Origin: Streptococcus suis
GTDB lineage: Bacteria > Bacillota > Bacilli > Lactobacillales > Streptococcaceae
Length of the DNA: 26,193 bases
Direction: 5' to 3'
NCBI GenBank assembly: GCA_024583055.1
Contig: CP102146.1
Coordinates: forward strand, 1 to 26,193
The notes under the pieces: model-generated
What the model saw: only the letters and a program-made list of their open reading frames with translations
Databases searched by the model: none
What the model was told of the DNA's origin: nothing
Shown here: positions 14,325 to 20,380 of the stretch, one piece after another
Position numbering within the stretch: the stretch's first letter is position 1
How the letters are laid out: each line of letters begins with the position of its first letter
Program-made: the position numbers and the translations under genes

Positions 14325-14469
14325 ACTTATGCCTAACCCTACTGTCCTAAAAATAACCATACTAAATAGAACTAACCATTAATGACATTTAAACTATACC
14401 CTATTGTCCTACCCTATCCGAGACAGCTATCATAGATATAATGTAATGGCAGTTTGCGTGTTTTATTTC
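14325..14469. promoter_or_regulatory. Probable res site and replication-origin region
   Basis: Between repE and the resolvase lie two 14-bp direct repeats, ACCCTACTGTCCTA (14336-14349) and ACCCTATTGTCCTA (14398-14411), plus a third partial ACCCTATC. They are placed like resolvase subsites upstream of the resolvase start. In pAMbeta1 the theta origin lies just downstream of repE, so oriV probably falls in the same stretch. The origin assignment is by family analogy only. Confidence 0.55.
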
Positions 14470-15960
14470 TTATCCCGTATCAAGTTCAAATAGTGTGCTT
14501 GAAAGGGGCATTATAAGCTCCTTAATCGCTCGTTTTAATAGTTTGATTAGAATACTCTTACTTACTCCTAGAAGATGTGATAAAGCGGTATAATACGCTT
14601 CTCTTGCTTTCTTATTCATACTAATCAATGAGAGAGCGATATTCGAAATAGAAGCAAGTATAAGCCCTCCTTGGCGACCACGTTTAAATGAATATAGAAT
14701 CTTCCCTTCTGACTGCAGTGTCTTTAAAACATAATCTAGAGAACGTTCTGGAATACCAATTGCAGCTGTAATTTCTTTCTTTTTCACTCTCAGATATGGA
14801 CTATCTGAGTTTGTTTTTTCCTTGATATAGTTCCAAAAATCTTCTCTCCATTCTGAAAAGTGACTGCGTTGACGTTGATCACGTGACTTCTTGAACTTAT
14901 ACCATCCTTGACGAATGAATAAATCTTTTGTTGTCAAATCAGAGCTAACCCAAGTTTGACATAAAATTTTGATAAAATCTCTGTTAGCAGCTTCATATCT
15001 TCCAGAATAAGCACTTGCTACTGTCTTTTTGAGTTCATTTTTCTTCAAAGGCACTTCTAACTCAGCATTATAATCACTGAGTTCTTCCATACAGTCACTA
15101 TAAGCAACTCCTGAAGCGTAGTTGGCCAAAGCTAACGTAAAAATAACGTTATTGCGACCCATAATAGCCTTTTCCCCACGAATTTTCGAGGTATTCTTAA
15201 GAAGACGATACCAGGGCTCGTCAATTTGTTTCTGACCTTCAGTTCCTGATAGTACAAGAAGATTAGGTTTCTTAGAGTACGTTAAATCATCTTGCTGCAT
15301 GGACCAGCTGAACCACTCAGCAAAGGTATAGACATTATTTTGATCAAAGTACTCTATGTTATCTTCACGAGGAATACGTGCGATACCAAAGTGATTGCAC
15401 GTCATATCAACTGGCAAATCCTTGATAAAGTGATTTCTGATATTCTGAGAAATCATCTTTGCAACATTTACAACTTTGAATTCAGTAGCAGCTGTTACAT
15501 AAGCAGCATCCTTTAAGATGAAATAGGCTTGATAACCATTTTCTGTTTTTAAAATTAAAGTTGGCATGAAGCCTAAATCTAAAGATGATACTAGAATGTC
15601 GCTGAAATTGATATTATCTGACTGATTTTTTAAGTCAAAATCAATATAGAAAGCGTTAATTTGGCGAAGATTATTCTCACTATGCCCCTTTGTAATACGA
15701 GGGTTCTTTTGCGAATATGTCCCGTATCGATAGACATTCGGTGTCCAATGAGTAAAAACAGTTTGATTATCCTCAACAGCCTCCAGAGAAGTGAGAACAA
15801 TCCCTCTTCCGGCAATCATATTCTTTTTACTACGATACCCAAAAATAGCTCCCTTTTGTTCCTCGAAAGGAGTATTTTCATGCTTACTATTTTTAAATTT
15901 GAATTGTCTTAGTCCATCTTTTAAAATCATTTGATGAATCTTTTCAATATTGATATTCAT
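14470..15960 (-). CDS. repE: Theta-replication initiator, RepE/RepS (Inc18) family
   Basis: 496 residues, the same length as pAMbeta1 RepE as I recall it. Family segments are plain: KGAIFGYRSKKNMIAGRG, FTHWTPNVYRYGTY, TKGHSENNLRQINAF, PVDMTCNHFGIARIPR, TWVSSDLTTKDLFIRQGW and a C-terminal DTG. I chose the ATG at 15960 because AAAGGAGGAG precedes it and the protein then has family length; the longer frame to 16032 runs through the attenuator hairpin. It initiates unidirectional theta replication. Its leader carries an attenuator and countertranscript, which control copy number. Confidence 0.95.
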   Translation of the reverse strand: MNINIEKIHQMILKDGLRQFKFKNSKHENTPFEEQKGAIFGYRSKKNMIAGRGIVLTSLEAVEDNQTVFTHWTPNVYRYGTYSQKNPRITKGHSENNLRQINAFYIDFDLKNQSDNINFSDILVSSLDLGFMPTLILKTENGYQAYFILKDAAYVTAATEFKVVNVAKMISQNIRNHFIKDLPVDMTCNHFGIARIPREDNIEYFDQNNVYTFAEWFSWSMQQDDLTYSKKPNLLVLSGTEGQKQIDEPWYRLLKNTSKIRGEKAIMGRNNVIFTLALANYASGVAYSDCMEELSDYNAELEVPLKKNELKKTVASAYSGRYEAANRDFIKILCQTWVSSDLTTKDLFIRQGWYKFKKSRDQRQRSHFSEWREDFWNYIKEKTNSDSPYLRVKKKEITAAIGIPERSLDYVLKTLQSEGKILYSFKRGRQGGLILASISNIALSLISMNKKAREAYYTALSHLLGVSKSILIKLLKRAIKELIMPLSSTLFELDTG

Positions 15961-15988
15961 CTCTCCTCCTTTCTTAGAAAAATATAAA

Positions 15989-16015
15989 AAGGTATCAACT
16001 TTTCGTCGATACCTT
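15989..16015 (-). terminator. Transcription attenuator in the repE leader
   Basis: Arms AAGGTATC and GATACCTT around an 11-nt loop. On the minus strand they are followed by TTTTTATATTTTT, ending about 30 nt before the repE ATG. This matches the antisense-controlled attenuator of Inc18 rep leaders. Confidence 0.75.
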
Positions 16016-16099
16016 CCACTTTTTTTACTCAACTACTTGATTTTTTTGAGAAATCTTAGTACACTTTATTAAGTCATTTCATTTTACACAATTTTGTGG

Positions 16100-16212
16100 T
16101 ATAATGAAATTAATAAAAAATTGTACTAGAAGTAGTTTCGCTTGATAGGGTTGGCTATCAACGAGGCTCCTAGAAAAATGTTTGGCGACATTTTTCTGGG
16201 CTAGTCTTTTTT
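16100..16212 (+). ncRNA. Countertranscript (RNAIII-like) controlling repE
   Basis: Extended -10 TGGTATAAT ends at 16105 on the plus strand, so the RNA should start near 16112. It forms a stem TTGATAG/CTATCAA (16142-16161) with a GGTTGG loop suited to fast pairing, then a terminator hairpin AGAAAAATGT/ACATTTTTCT (16172-16197) followed by a T run. It is antisense to the repE leader. In pIP501/pAMbeta1 such an RNA induces premature termination at the attenuator. Exact ends are inferred. Confidence 0.75.
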
Positions 16213-16237
16213 ATTTTCTTTGATTTTAACTAAAACC

Positions 16238-16266
16238 ATTATACAACGATTTCGATTTTTTCGCAA
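16238..16266 (-). promoter_or_regulatory. repE promoter
   Basis: Minus strand: -35 TTGCGA (16261-16266), 17-bp spacer, -10 TATAAT (16238-16243). The leader of about 270 nt then crosses the countertranscript gene and the attenuator. Probably the target of a copy-control repressor. Confidence 0.75.
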
Positions 16267-16331
16267 ATTGTATTTTGATATGGTACCATTTTAGAAATCT
16301 AATAAACTACATTACTAGATCAAATCATTAT

Positions 16332-16529
16332 TCAGAAAGTAAAAATATCATCTACACAAACTTCTAATATTTTAGCCATTTTTAAAGCTATCAAAACAGA
16401 CGGAACCATCTTGCCTCTCTCAATTGAACTTATTAATTGTCGAGAGCAATTGACTTTGGAGGCCAATTGTTCCTGAGTAAAAGCTTTTCTTACACGAAAT
16501 CTCTTCACATTGTTTTTTAATTCAGCCAT
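16332..16529 (-). CDS. Small XRE-family repressor, possibly copy control
   Basis: 65 residues from the ATG at 16529 (GGAGAG site); almost the whole protein is one XRE helix-turn-helix (RVRKAFTQEQLASKVNCSRQ, LISSIERGKMVPSVLIALKM, then VDDIFTF). It lies just upstream of the repE promoter in the same direction, the position of CopR/CopF in Inc18 plasmids. Compact XRE proteins of this kind are also widespread free regulators, so the copy-control role is inferred. Confidence 0.8.
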   Translation of the reverse strand: MAELKNNVKRFRVRKAFTQEQLASKVNCSRQLISSIERGKMVPSVLIALKMAKILEVCVDDIFTF

Positions 16530-16611
16530 ATAAATCTCTCTCCGATACACCTTATATAATTTTTACAAATTATAAATGTTTATAATAGTTAGCAATAGCA
16601 TTTAAACAGAA

Positions 16612-16652
16612 AATAATAAAAAAATAGATAATTTGTCTATTTTTTTATTATT
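16612..16652. terminator. Terminator of the 16651-17115 bacteriocin unit
   Basis: Perfect 17-bp arms (AATAATAAAAAAATAGA) around a 7-nt loop, T-rich on both sides, overlapping the stop codon of the last gene. Confidence 0.8.
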
Positions 16653-16803
16653 AACCAAAGGTTCGTGCTAAACCATATCCAACCAATCCTGAGCCACCAG
16701 CAGCCAATAACGACCAACCGATAACCTCCAAAACACCTACACCACCTTCAACACTTGTAAGTTCTTCGGTTGAAACTTCTTCAAATTTTTTAATATTTTC
16801 CAT
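16651..16803 (-). CDS. Double-glycine-leader bacteriocin-like peptide
   Basis: A 50-residue precursor: leader of 21 ending EELTSVEGG, mature 29 residues starting VGVLEVIGWSLLAAGGSG and ending YGLARTFG, Gly/Ala-rich and helical. It is preceded by an AAGAGG-type site. It is the last gene of a unit led by a PRIYLPG-type peptide. Confidence 0.82.
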   Translation of the reverse strand: MENIKKFEEVSTEELTSVEGGVGVLEVIGWSLLAAGGSGLVGYGLARTFG

Positions 16804-16824
16804 TTTTTTACCTCTTCTTATTAT

Positions 16825-16965
16825 TTATCTTAAAACACTTAGTCCTAGAGCAACTCCAATGAGTAATCCAATAAACGATGATGCTGAAATAATTACTTCT
16901 GCAATATTATTTGAAATTTCATTTTGCATAGTTACTTGTTTTATTAATTGCTCAAATTTTTTCAT
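16825..16965 (-). CDS. Leaderless one-helix membrane peptide, putative immunity
   Basis: 46 residues: polar N-terminus MKKFEQLIKQVTMQNE, then one membrane helix (about 21-45) ending GLSVLR. There is no double-glycine site. AAAGGAG lies upstream of the ATG. Position between two bacteriocin genes and topology suggest immunity. Confidence 0.65.
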   Translation of the reverse strand: MKKFEQLIKQVTMQNEISNNIAEVIISASSFIGLLIGVALGLSVLR

Positions 16966-16989
16966 CACTACAACTCCTTTCTGCTATAA

Positions 16990-17115
16990 TTACATGACTT
17001 CCATCTTAGGTTTAACCGGTGTTAGAAGACCGATTCTAGGATTTCGAACAGCCAAAGATTTCAAGCTACCTCCATCAATCTTTTCAAGTTCTTTGAGAGT
17101 CAATACTTTTTTCAT
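16990..17115 (-). CDS. Double-glycine-leader peptide of the PRIYLPG type (divergent)
   Basis: A 41-residue precursor: leader MKKVLTLKELEKIDGG, mature 25 residues SLKSLAVRNPRIGLLTP and VKPKMEVM. It keeps the NPRI, VKPK and final Met of the family but has lost the YLPG core. AAGGAGG precedes the ATG; it is the first gene after promoter 7. Confidence 0.82.
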   Translation of the reverse strand: MKKVLTLKELEKIDGGSLKSLAVRNPRIGLLTPVKPKMEVM

Positions 17116-17156
17116 TAGCTTACCTCCTTGTTTTATTATTTTTTCTTTACAAGGAA

Positions 17157-17225
17157 AGTATACCTCATCCGAAATCGAAAAAAATCAAATTGTCATTAAC
17201 AGTCTATATTCAGTAATAAATAGTA
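17157..17225 (-). promoter_or_regulatory. Pheromone-responsive promoter 7 (degenerate)
   Basis: Repeats ATTAACAGTC (17195) and ATAAATAGTA (17216) keep the 21-bp spacing but differ from the consensus. The minus-strand -10 is TATACT (17157-17162). Weaker induction than at the sister promoters is likely. Confidence 0.65.
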
Positions 17226-17267
17226 TTTATTTTCCAGTAACTACAAAATACCATCCTTTTGTTACAA

Positions 17268-17291
17268 AAAAAGATCATTTCTGATCTTTTT
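17268..17291. terminator. Terminator after the decayed RHH fragment
   Basis: Perfect arms AAAAAGATCA and TGATCTTTTT with a 4-nt loop, in the same relative place as those at 7693 and 9305. Confidence 0.75.
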
Positions 17292-17295
17292 ACTG

Positions 17296-17449
17296 CTAAT
17301 CTTTTAAATTTTTATCATAGGCTGAACGAATTAAACTCCCTAAATATTAGGAATCGGAAACTTTAATGTCTGTCTTAGTGGCAAGAATTCTCAACATCTC
17401 TCTTTCTGATGGCAATAGAGTAAAAGAGTAGGTCTGTTTTTTTCTACTT
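17296..17449 (-). pseudogene. 3' fragment of a third RHH gene copy with an in-frame stop
   Basis: Reads KKQTYSFTLLPSEREML, ILATKTDIKVSDS, stop, YLGSLIRSAYDKNLKD, stop: the RHH fold of 9340-9564 with its second-helix Gln codon changed to TAA. There is no 5' end. It follows a bacteriocin fragment directly, so it is recombination debris. Confidence 0.75.
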
Positions 17450-17535
17450 CACTCAAACCAGTAAATGCAGAACCAGCAATAATACTTGCTGCTACAGCTA
17501 GAGTAATACTTCCTTCCTCCATCAATTCTTGTGCC
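17440..17535 (-). pseudogene. Fragment of a lost bacteriocin gene
   Basis: An open segment reads QELMEEGSITLAVAASII and AGSAFTGLSEV, which looks like the end of a double-glycine leader (one Gly lost) joined to a Gly/Ala-rich mature peptide. There is no start codon or RBS. It runs into the RHH fragment. Confidence 0.55.
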
Positions 17536-17549
17536 TACTGTTGAAGCTG

Positions 17550-17711
17550 CTATTTTCTTCGTTGGCGATTTGCCAAATCTTTCCCAAAAGCATATCCTCC
17601 ACTCGCAGCAGCTAAAAATAATGTTCCTAAGCCCATAGTCACTGTGAACGGATCTAATCCCCCTTCAATCATAACGAGTTCGTCATCACACAATGTATTA
17701 AATTTATTCAT
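17550..17711 (-). CDS. Double-glycine-leader bacteriocin-like peptide
   Basis: A 53-residue precursor: leader MNKFNTLCDDELVMIEGG, mature 35 residues starting LDPFTVTMGLGTLFLAAASG, then GYAFGKDLANRQRRK with a GxxxG motif (GYAFG) and a basic tail. AAGAAGGA precedes the ATG. It is the last gene of the unit, 3 nt after the membrane protein stop. Confidence 0.82.
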   Translation of the reverse strand: MNKFNTLCDDELVMIEGGLDPFTVTMGLGTLFLAAASGGYAFGKDLANRQRRK

Positions 17712-17714
17712 ATC

Positions 17715-17894
17715 CTATCCTTCTTTCCAGTCTTTGTATAATACAAGCATCAATAATGCTAACAATATAATAAAAGGCACATACGGCGCCGTCAATACAC
17801 TAGGTAGTTTTATTCCTAAAACATCACTGACAACCAGTGAAGTAAAATGTAATAAAGCGGCACTAAATATTACAACTTCAGGTAAATACTTCAT
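17715..17894 (-). CDS. Two-helix membrane protein, putative immunity
   Basis: 59 residues with two predicted helices (about 5-25 and 36-53) and a charged C-terminus KDWKEG. It sits between the bacteriocins 17909-18118 and 17550-17711, as expected for an immunity gene. AAAGGTG precedes the ATG. No named family recognised. Confidence 0.72.
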   Translation of the reverse strand: MKYLPEVVIFSAALLHFTSLVVSDVLGIKLPSVLTAPYVPFIILLALLMLVLYKDWKEG

Positions 17895-17908
17895 AATTCA
17901 ATACACCT

Positions 17909-18118
17909 TTAAGGACGATTTGCATAATAACCTGCAGCAGCTCCAATTGCTACACCTCCTGCAATAACTGCTGCAGTAACCCCAGCAGCTACTTTCCAGC
18001 CAACCACAACTCCACCTACAACAACAGGTAATAGACCTCCATCAACATTCATCAATTCTTCTTCTGTTAGTGCTCCAAAGTTTGTATTCATTTTATCCAT
18101 TGTTTCAAATTTAGTCAT
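17909..18118 (-). CDS. Double-glycine-leader bacteriocin, Gly/Ala/Val-rich
   Basis: A 69-residue precursor: leader of 28 of the MTKFETMDKMNTNF type ending ELMNVDGG, mature 41 residues starting LLPVVVGGVVVGWKVAAG, with long Ala/Gly/Val helices and end AGYYANRP. AAAGGAG precedes the ATG. It follows the MINITGVYPW-type ORF and promoter 8. Confidence 0.87.
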   Translation of the reverse strand: MTKFETMDKMNTNFGALTEEELMNVDGGLLPVVVGGVVVGWKVAAGVTAAVIAGGVAIGAAAGYYANRP

Positions 18119-18176
18119 ATATTTTCTCCTTTAATTTATTAATCTACATCTAGATTGTTATTTTTTATGATAAGAT

Positions 18177-18230
18177 TTAAAATCTAAAGAACTTCCATAA
18201 CCACGGATATACTCCAGTAATATTAATCAT
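18177..18230 (-). CDS. Conserved 17-codon leaderless ORF, copy 1
   Basis: MINITGVYPWLWKFFRF, with an AGAAAGGAG site 7 nt before the ATG, first in the unit behind promoter 8. Copy 2 at 19814-19867 differs by one residue (R to K at position 16), and copy 3 at 21339-21371 has a nonsense change. It has no double-glycine leader. It might be a leaderless active peptide, a signal, or an upstream ORF that couples translation. Confidence 0.6.
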   Translation of the reverse strand: MINITGVYPWLWKFFRF

Positions 18231-18277
18231 ATATTTCTCCTTTCTCTGATGTTGTGTGTTATTTTGTTTACATGTAC

Positions 18278-18346
18278 AGTATACAAAATATATTATTAAA
18301 TTTTTTGTTATTGTAATGAAATGCCCTTATTTAGTAATGAACGACC
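18278..18346 (-). promoter_or_regulatory. Pheromone-responsive promoter 8
   Basis: Repeats ATGAAATGCC (18316) and ATGAACGACC (18337) are 21 bp apart. The minus-strand -10 is TATACT (18278-18283), followed by TGTACATGTAAAC. Nearly identical to promoters 9 and 10. Confidence 0.83.
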
Positions 18347-18370
18347 ATTTTTTACCATTAAAGAAAAAAA

Positions 18371-18392
18371 AAGAAACCGAAAATGGCTTCTT
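18371..18392 (-). terminator. Terminator of the 18438-19867 unit
   Basis: AAGAAGCC/GGTTTCTT stem with a 6-nt loop and a T run on the minus strand. The same hairpin follows abiEii at 21512-21533 and its truncated copy at 20006-20026, so this one was probably copied with the promoter. Confidence 0.75.
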
Positions 18393-18437
18393 CAGTTATG
18401 TTGTTTTTCTCTTTAAAAATTCCATATAATACTTTAA

Positions 18438-18593
18438 TTATTTATTTTTACCAATCATATATCCGATGCAGTACACTGCAACCGTACCAATAGCGATTCC
18501 TAACCCAGTTGCAAAACCACCTTCTGTTTCCATCATTTCTACTTCAGAAAGTGCTACAAAATTAGTCTTGTCAATTACTTCAAAATTAGTCAT
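18438..18593 (-). CDS. Double-glycine-leader bacteriocin-like peptide
   Basis: A 51-residue precursor: leader of 26 (ending EVEMMETEGG), mature 25 residues FATGLGIAIGTVAVY, then CIGYMIGKNK, one Cys and a GxxxG motif (GYMIG). AAAGAGG precedes the ATG. Last gene of the longest unit. Confidence 0.84.
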   Translation of the reverse strand: MTNFEVIDKTNFVALSEVEMMETEGGFATGLGIAIGTVAVYCIGYMIGKNK

Positions 18594-18604
18594 ACTATAC
18601 CTCT

Positions 18605-18802
18605 TTACTTGCTATTTTTAATTGCTTGACCAATCGCATACCCTAGAGCGAATGAAGCGCTAGCCAATTTTACACCTGTATAAATCATTGTTCCTGTGAC
18701 TACAAAGCCACCTTCTGTTTCCATCATTTCTGCTTCAGAAAGTGCCATAAAATTAGTGTTGTCAATTACTTTAAAATTAGTCATATTAGTCATATTAGTC
18801 AT
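18605..18802 (-). CDS. Double-glycine-leader bacteriocin, duplicate core copy A
   Basis: A 65-residue precursor from the ATG at 18802, chosen because AAGGAG lies 8 nt upstream; another ATG at 18808 is too close to it. The leader starts with three tandem Met-Thr-Asn codons (9-bp repeat) and ends EAEMMETEGG. The 33-residue mature peptide begins FVVTGTMIYTGVKLASASF and ends YAIGQAIKNSK. It is identical to that of 19422-19577 except for Ile against Thr at position 8, although the leaders are unrelated. Confidence 0.87.
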   Translation of the reverse strand: MTNMTNMTNFKVIDNTNFMALSEAEMMETEGGFVVTGTMIYTGVKLASASFALGYAIGQAIKNSK

Positions 18803-18834
18803 ATTCATCTTCTCCTTTGCTTTTTTGTGCTTTG

Positions 18835-18954
18835 CTATTTAAAAAATCCTGTCAACCATTTGGCAATTTTGGGAGTAAAAATTACTGGACCAAGAATGAT
18901 TCCTCCATTGGTATTCTTTAAGTCAGTTTTACTTAGCTCTTGAAATTTTTTCAT
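18835..18954 (-). CDS. Double-glycine-leader peptide of the KIAxWL type
   Basis: A 39-residue precursor: leader MKKFQELSKTDLKNTNGG, mature 21 residues IILGPVIFTPKIAKWL and TGFFK. Paralogue of 7196-7321, and it likewise follows a PRIYLPG-type gene. A short cationic amphipathic peptide. The ribosome site is weak (AAGTAGAAA). Confidence 0.82.
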   Translation of the reverse strand: MKKFQELSKTDLKNTNGGIILGPVIFTPKIAKWLTGFFK

Positions 18955-18969
18955 TGTTTTTTCTACTTT

Positions 18970-19107
18970 CTACATAACTTCTAATTTTGGTTTCACGGGA
19001 CCAGGGAGGTAAATGCGTGGCGATCTAAGAGTCTGCCCCTTTCCGATGAGACCGATAATGCTTCCTCCTGTCGTTTTAACCAATTCTTTTTGAGTTAGTG
19101 TCTTCAT
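18970..19107 (-). CDS. Double-glycine-leader peptide of the PRIYLPG type
   Basis: A 45-residue precursor: leader MKTLTQKELVKTTGG, mature 30 residues SIIGLIGKGQTLRS, PRIYLPGPVKPK and LEVM. The closest relative is 7332-7475, with the same partner gene following after 15 nt. AAAGGAG precedes the ATG. Confidence 0.86.
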   Translation of the reverse strand: MKTLTQKELVKTTGGSIIGLIGKGQTLRSPRIYLPGPVKPKLEVM

Positions 19108-19123
19108 GTATAAGTTTCTCCTT

Positions 19124-19207
19124 TTAGAACCTTGATTTAATATTCCACGGCATCTGTATTTTGAGAAAATTTACAAAAAATCCCTCTAAAAATAAGTTCC
19201 TAATCAT
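19124..19207 (-). other. Intergenic stretch with a doubtful 27-codon ORF
   Basis: The gap between the 19225 membrane gene and the 18970 peptide gene could encode a 27-residue peptide starting MIRNLFLEGFFVNFLKIQ. It has no good ribosome site. It occupies the place taken by the 17-codon ORF in front of the related pair at 7196-7475, the only reason to mention it. Confidence 0.2.
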
Positions 19208-19224
19208 TAGTGACAGAATACTTC

Positions 19225-19410
19225 TTATACCCTATCCAATAAATGTAATACTCCTGCAACAGCTCCAGATAACATCACAAATGTCAATGGATTATCAAAC
19301 GATTTCCCTGATAAATAAGCCCCTAAAAAATACATGGAACTACAACTTAGGCTAGAGAACATTAAAATGTCCATTAATTTAGTCATATCAATGTCTATTA
19401 ATTTAGTCAT
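19225..19410 (-). CDS. Two-helix membrane protein, putative immunity
   Basis: 61 residues. The N-terminus contains an imperfect 24-bp tandem repeat (MTKLIDID, MTKLMDI), followed by two hydrophobic segments (about 15-32 and 42-57) and end LLDRV. GAGG lies 6 nt before the first ATG. It directly follows the bacteriocin 19422-19577, so it is an immunity candidate for that peptide and its duplicate. Confidence 0.68.
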   Translation of the reverse strand: MTKLIDIDMTKLMDILMFSSLSCSSMYFLGAYLSGKSFDNPLTFVMLSGAVAGVLHLLDRV

Positions 19411-19421
19411 ACCATACCTCT

Positions 19422-19577
19422 TTACTTGCTATTTTTAATTGCTTGACCAATCGCATACCCTAGAGCGAATGAAGCGCTAGCCAATTTTACACCTGTATAA
19501 GTCATTGTTCCTGTGACTACAAAGCCACCGTTAATATTTTCTAGTTCTTCTTGCTTCATATCTACGAAATTATTCAT
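19422..19577 (-). CDS. Double-glycine-leader bacteriocin, duplicate core copy B
   Basis: A 51-residue precursor from the ATG at 19577 (AGGAGG 6 nt upstream): leader MNNFVDMKQEELENINGG, then the 33-residue FVVTGTMTYTG core also encoded at 18605-18802. The two genes are nearly identical in DNA from the cleavage site to just past the stop, including the following AAGAGGTAT..ATGACTAA junction, but differ completely before it. The breakpoint lies at the leader/mature boundary. Confidence 0.88.
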   Translation of the reverse strand: MNNFVDMKQEELENINGGFVVTGTMTYTGVKLASASFALGYAIGQAIKNSK

Positions 19578-19587
19578 CTTAAGCCTC

Positions 19588-19755
19588 CTATTTTGATCCC
19601 AGGTACAAACCAAGTCCACCAAATCCAACTACAATAAGTCCACCAACTATTGCTGGTCCAGTAATTACAAGTCCACCATCTGTTTCCATCATTTCTGATT
19701 CAGAAAGTGCTACAAAGTCTACGTTCATATTGTCCATTGTTTCAAATTTTGTCAT
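19588..19755 (-). CDS. Double-glycine-leader bacteriocin-like peptide
   Basis: A 55-residue precursor: leader of 28 of the MTKFETMDNMN type ending EMMETDGG, mature 27 residues LVITGPAIVGGLIVVGFGGL and GLYLGSK, with several GG and GxxxG elements. AAAGGAG precedes the ATG. The next gene follows within 10 nt; the two may form a two-peptide bacteriocin. Confidence 0.87.
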   Translation of the reverse strand: MTKFETMDNMNVDFVALSESEMMETDGGLVITGPAIVGGLIVVGFGGLGLYLGSK

Positions 19756-19813
19756 ATATTTTCTCCTTTAATTTATTATTCTACATTTAGCTTGTTATTT
19801 TTTATGATCAGAT

Positions 19814-19867
19814 TTAAAATTTAAAAAACTTCCATAACCACGGATATACTCCAGTAATATTAATCAT
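19814..19867 (-). CDS. Conserved 17-codon leaderless ORF, copy 2
   Basis: MINITGVYPWLWKFFKF, with a GAGAGGAG site 7 nt before the ATG, first gene behind promoter 9. See copy 1 at 18177-18230. Conservation of the peptide, RBS and position favours a real product, but the whole segment is a recent duplication, so conservation alone proves little. Confidence 0.58.
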   Translation of the reverse strand: MINITGVYPWLWKFFKF

Positions 19868-19914
19868 ATATTTCTCCTCTCTCTGATATTGTGTGTTGTT
19901 TTGTTTACATGTAC

Positions 19915-19983
19915 AGTATACAAAATATATTATTAAATTTTTTGTTATTGTCATGAAATGCCCTTATTTAGTAATGAACGACC
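19915..19983 (-). promoter_or_regulatory. Pheromone-responsive promoter 9
   Basis: Repeats ATGAAATGCC (19953) and ATGAACGACC (19974) are 21 bp apart; minus-strand -10 TATACT (19915-19920). It drives the seven-gene unit down to 18438. Confidence 0.83.
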
Positions 19984-20005
19984 ATTTTTTGCCATTCAAG
20001 AAAAA

Positions 20006-20026
20006 AAGAAACCTAAAAGGCTTCTT
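20006..20026 (-). terminator. Terminator after the chimeric gene
   Basis: AAGAAGCC/GGTTTCTT stem with a 5-nt loop and a T run on the minus strand, copied from the abiEii 3' region (21512-21533). Confidence 0.72.
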
Positions 20027-20068
20027 CGTAAAAACTTATCCTTCAAAAAACAATCGCAATACAATATG

Positions 20069-20380
20069 CTATCTACTCTCGTCATATTTTTGATACTTCT
20101 CAAATAGTTCATTAAACAGTCTCTGATTGTAGTCAAAAATATATTCAAATTCCTCTCGATCTTGGTTCGAAATTTGAGGCAATACCTTACGTTCATAGTC
20201 AGCAGCAAGGTCATCTTTCTTTGTGTCCAATTTCGTCATTAATTCCAAGGGAACTTCTTTCACACGAAAGATATTCTCTAAAATATAAAAGTTATCTTCA
20301 TTCAGTACCTCTGCTAGAGCTGCTACGCCGCAATCTCTTGTATCTACTTGGGGACGATAATGTTTCTTTTTAAAACGCAT
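20069..20380 (-). pseudogene. In-frame chimera of C39 exporter N-terminus and AbiEii C-terminus
   Basis: 103 residues. Residues 1-23 (MRFKKKHYRPQVDTRDCGVA and on) are the start of a ComA/BlpA-type exporter, including the C39 catalytic Cys but not its His or Asp. From about residue 24 (EVLNEDNFYILENIF) it is the last 80 residues of the AbiEii protein at 21577-22473, with three differences. The exporter part is not a copy of the local gene (Pro for Ala at residue 10, many silent changes), so it came from another transporter. It has an intact AAGGAG site and could be translated, but neither part should be functional. Confidence 0.85.

Noticed and set aside
15961..16032. Longer RepE starting at 16032
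   Set aside because: The extension is the attenuator hairpin region. The ATG at 15960 has the ribosome site and gives the usual family length.
16859..17284. Plus-strand 141-codon ORF
   Set aside because: It lies opposite two well-supported small genes and a promoter. Its composition is that of a reverse-strand shadow.
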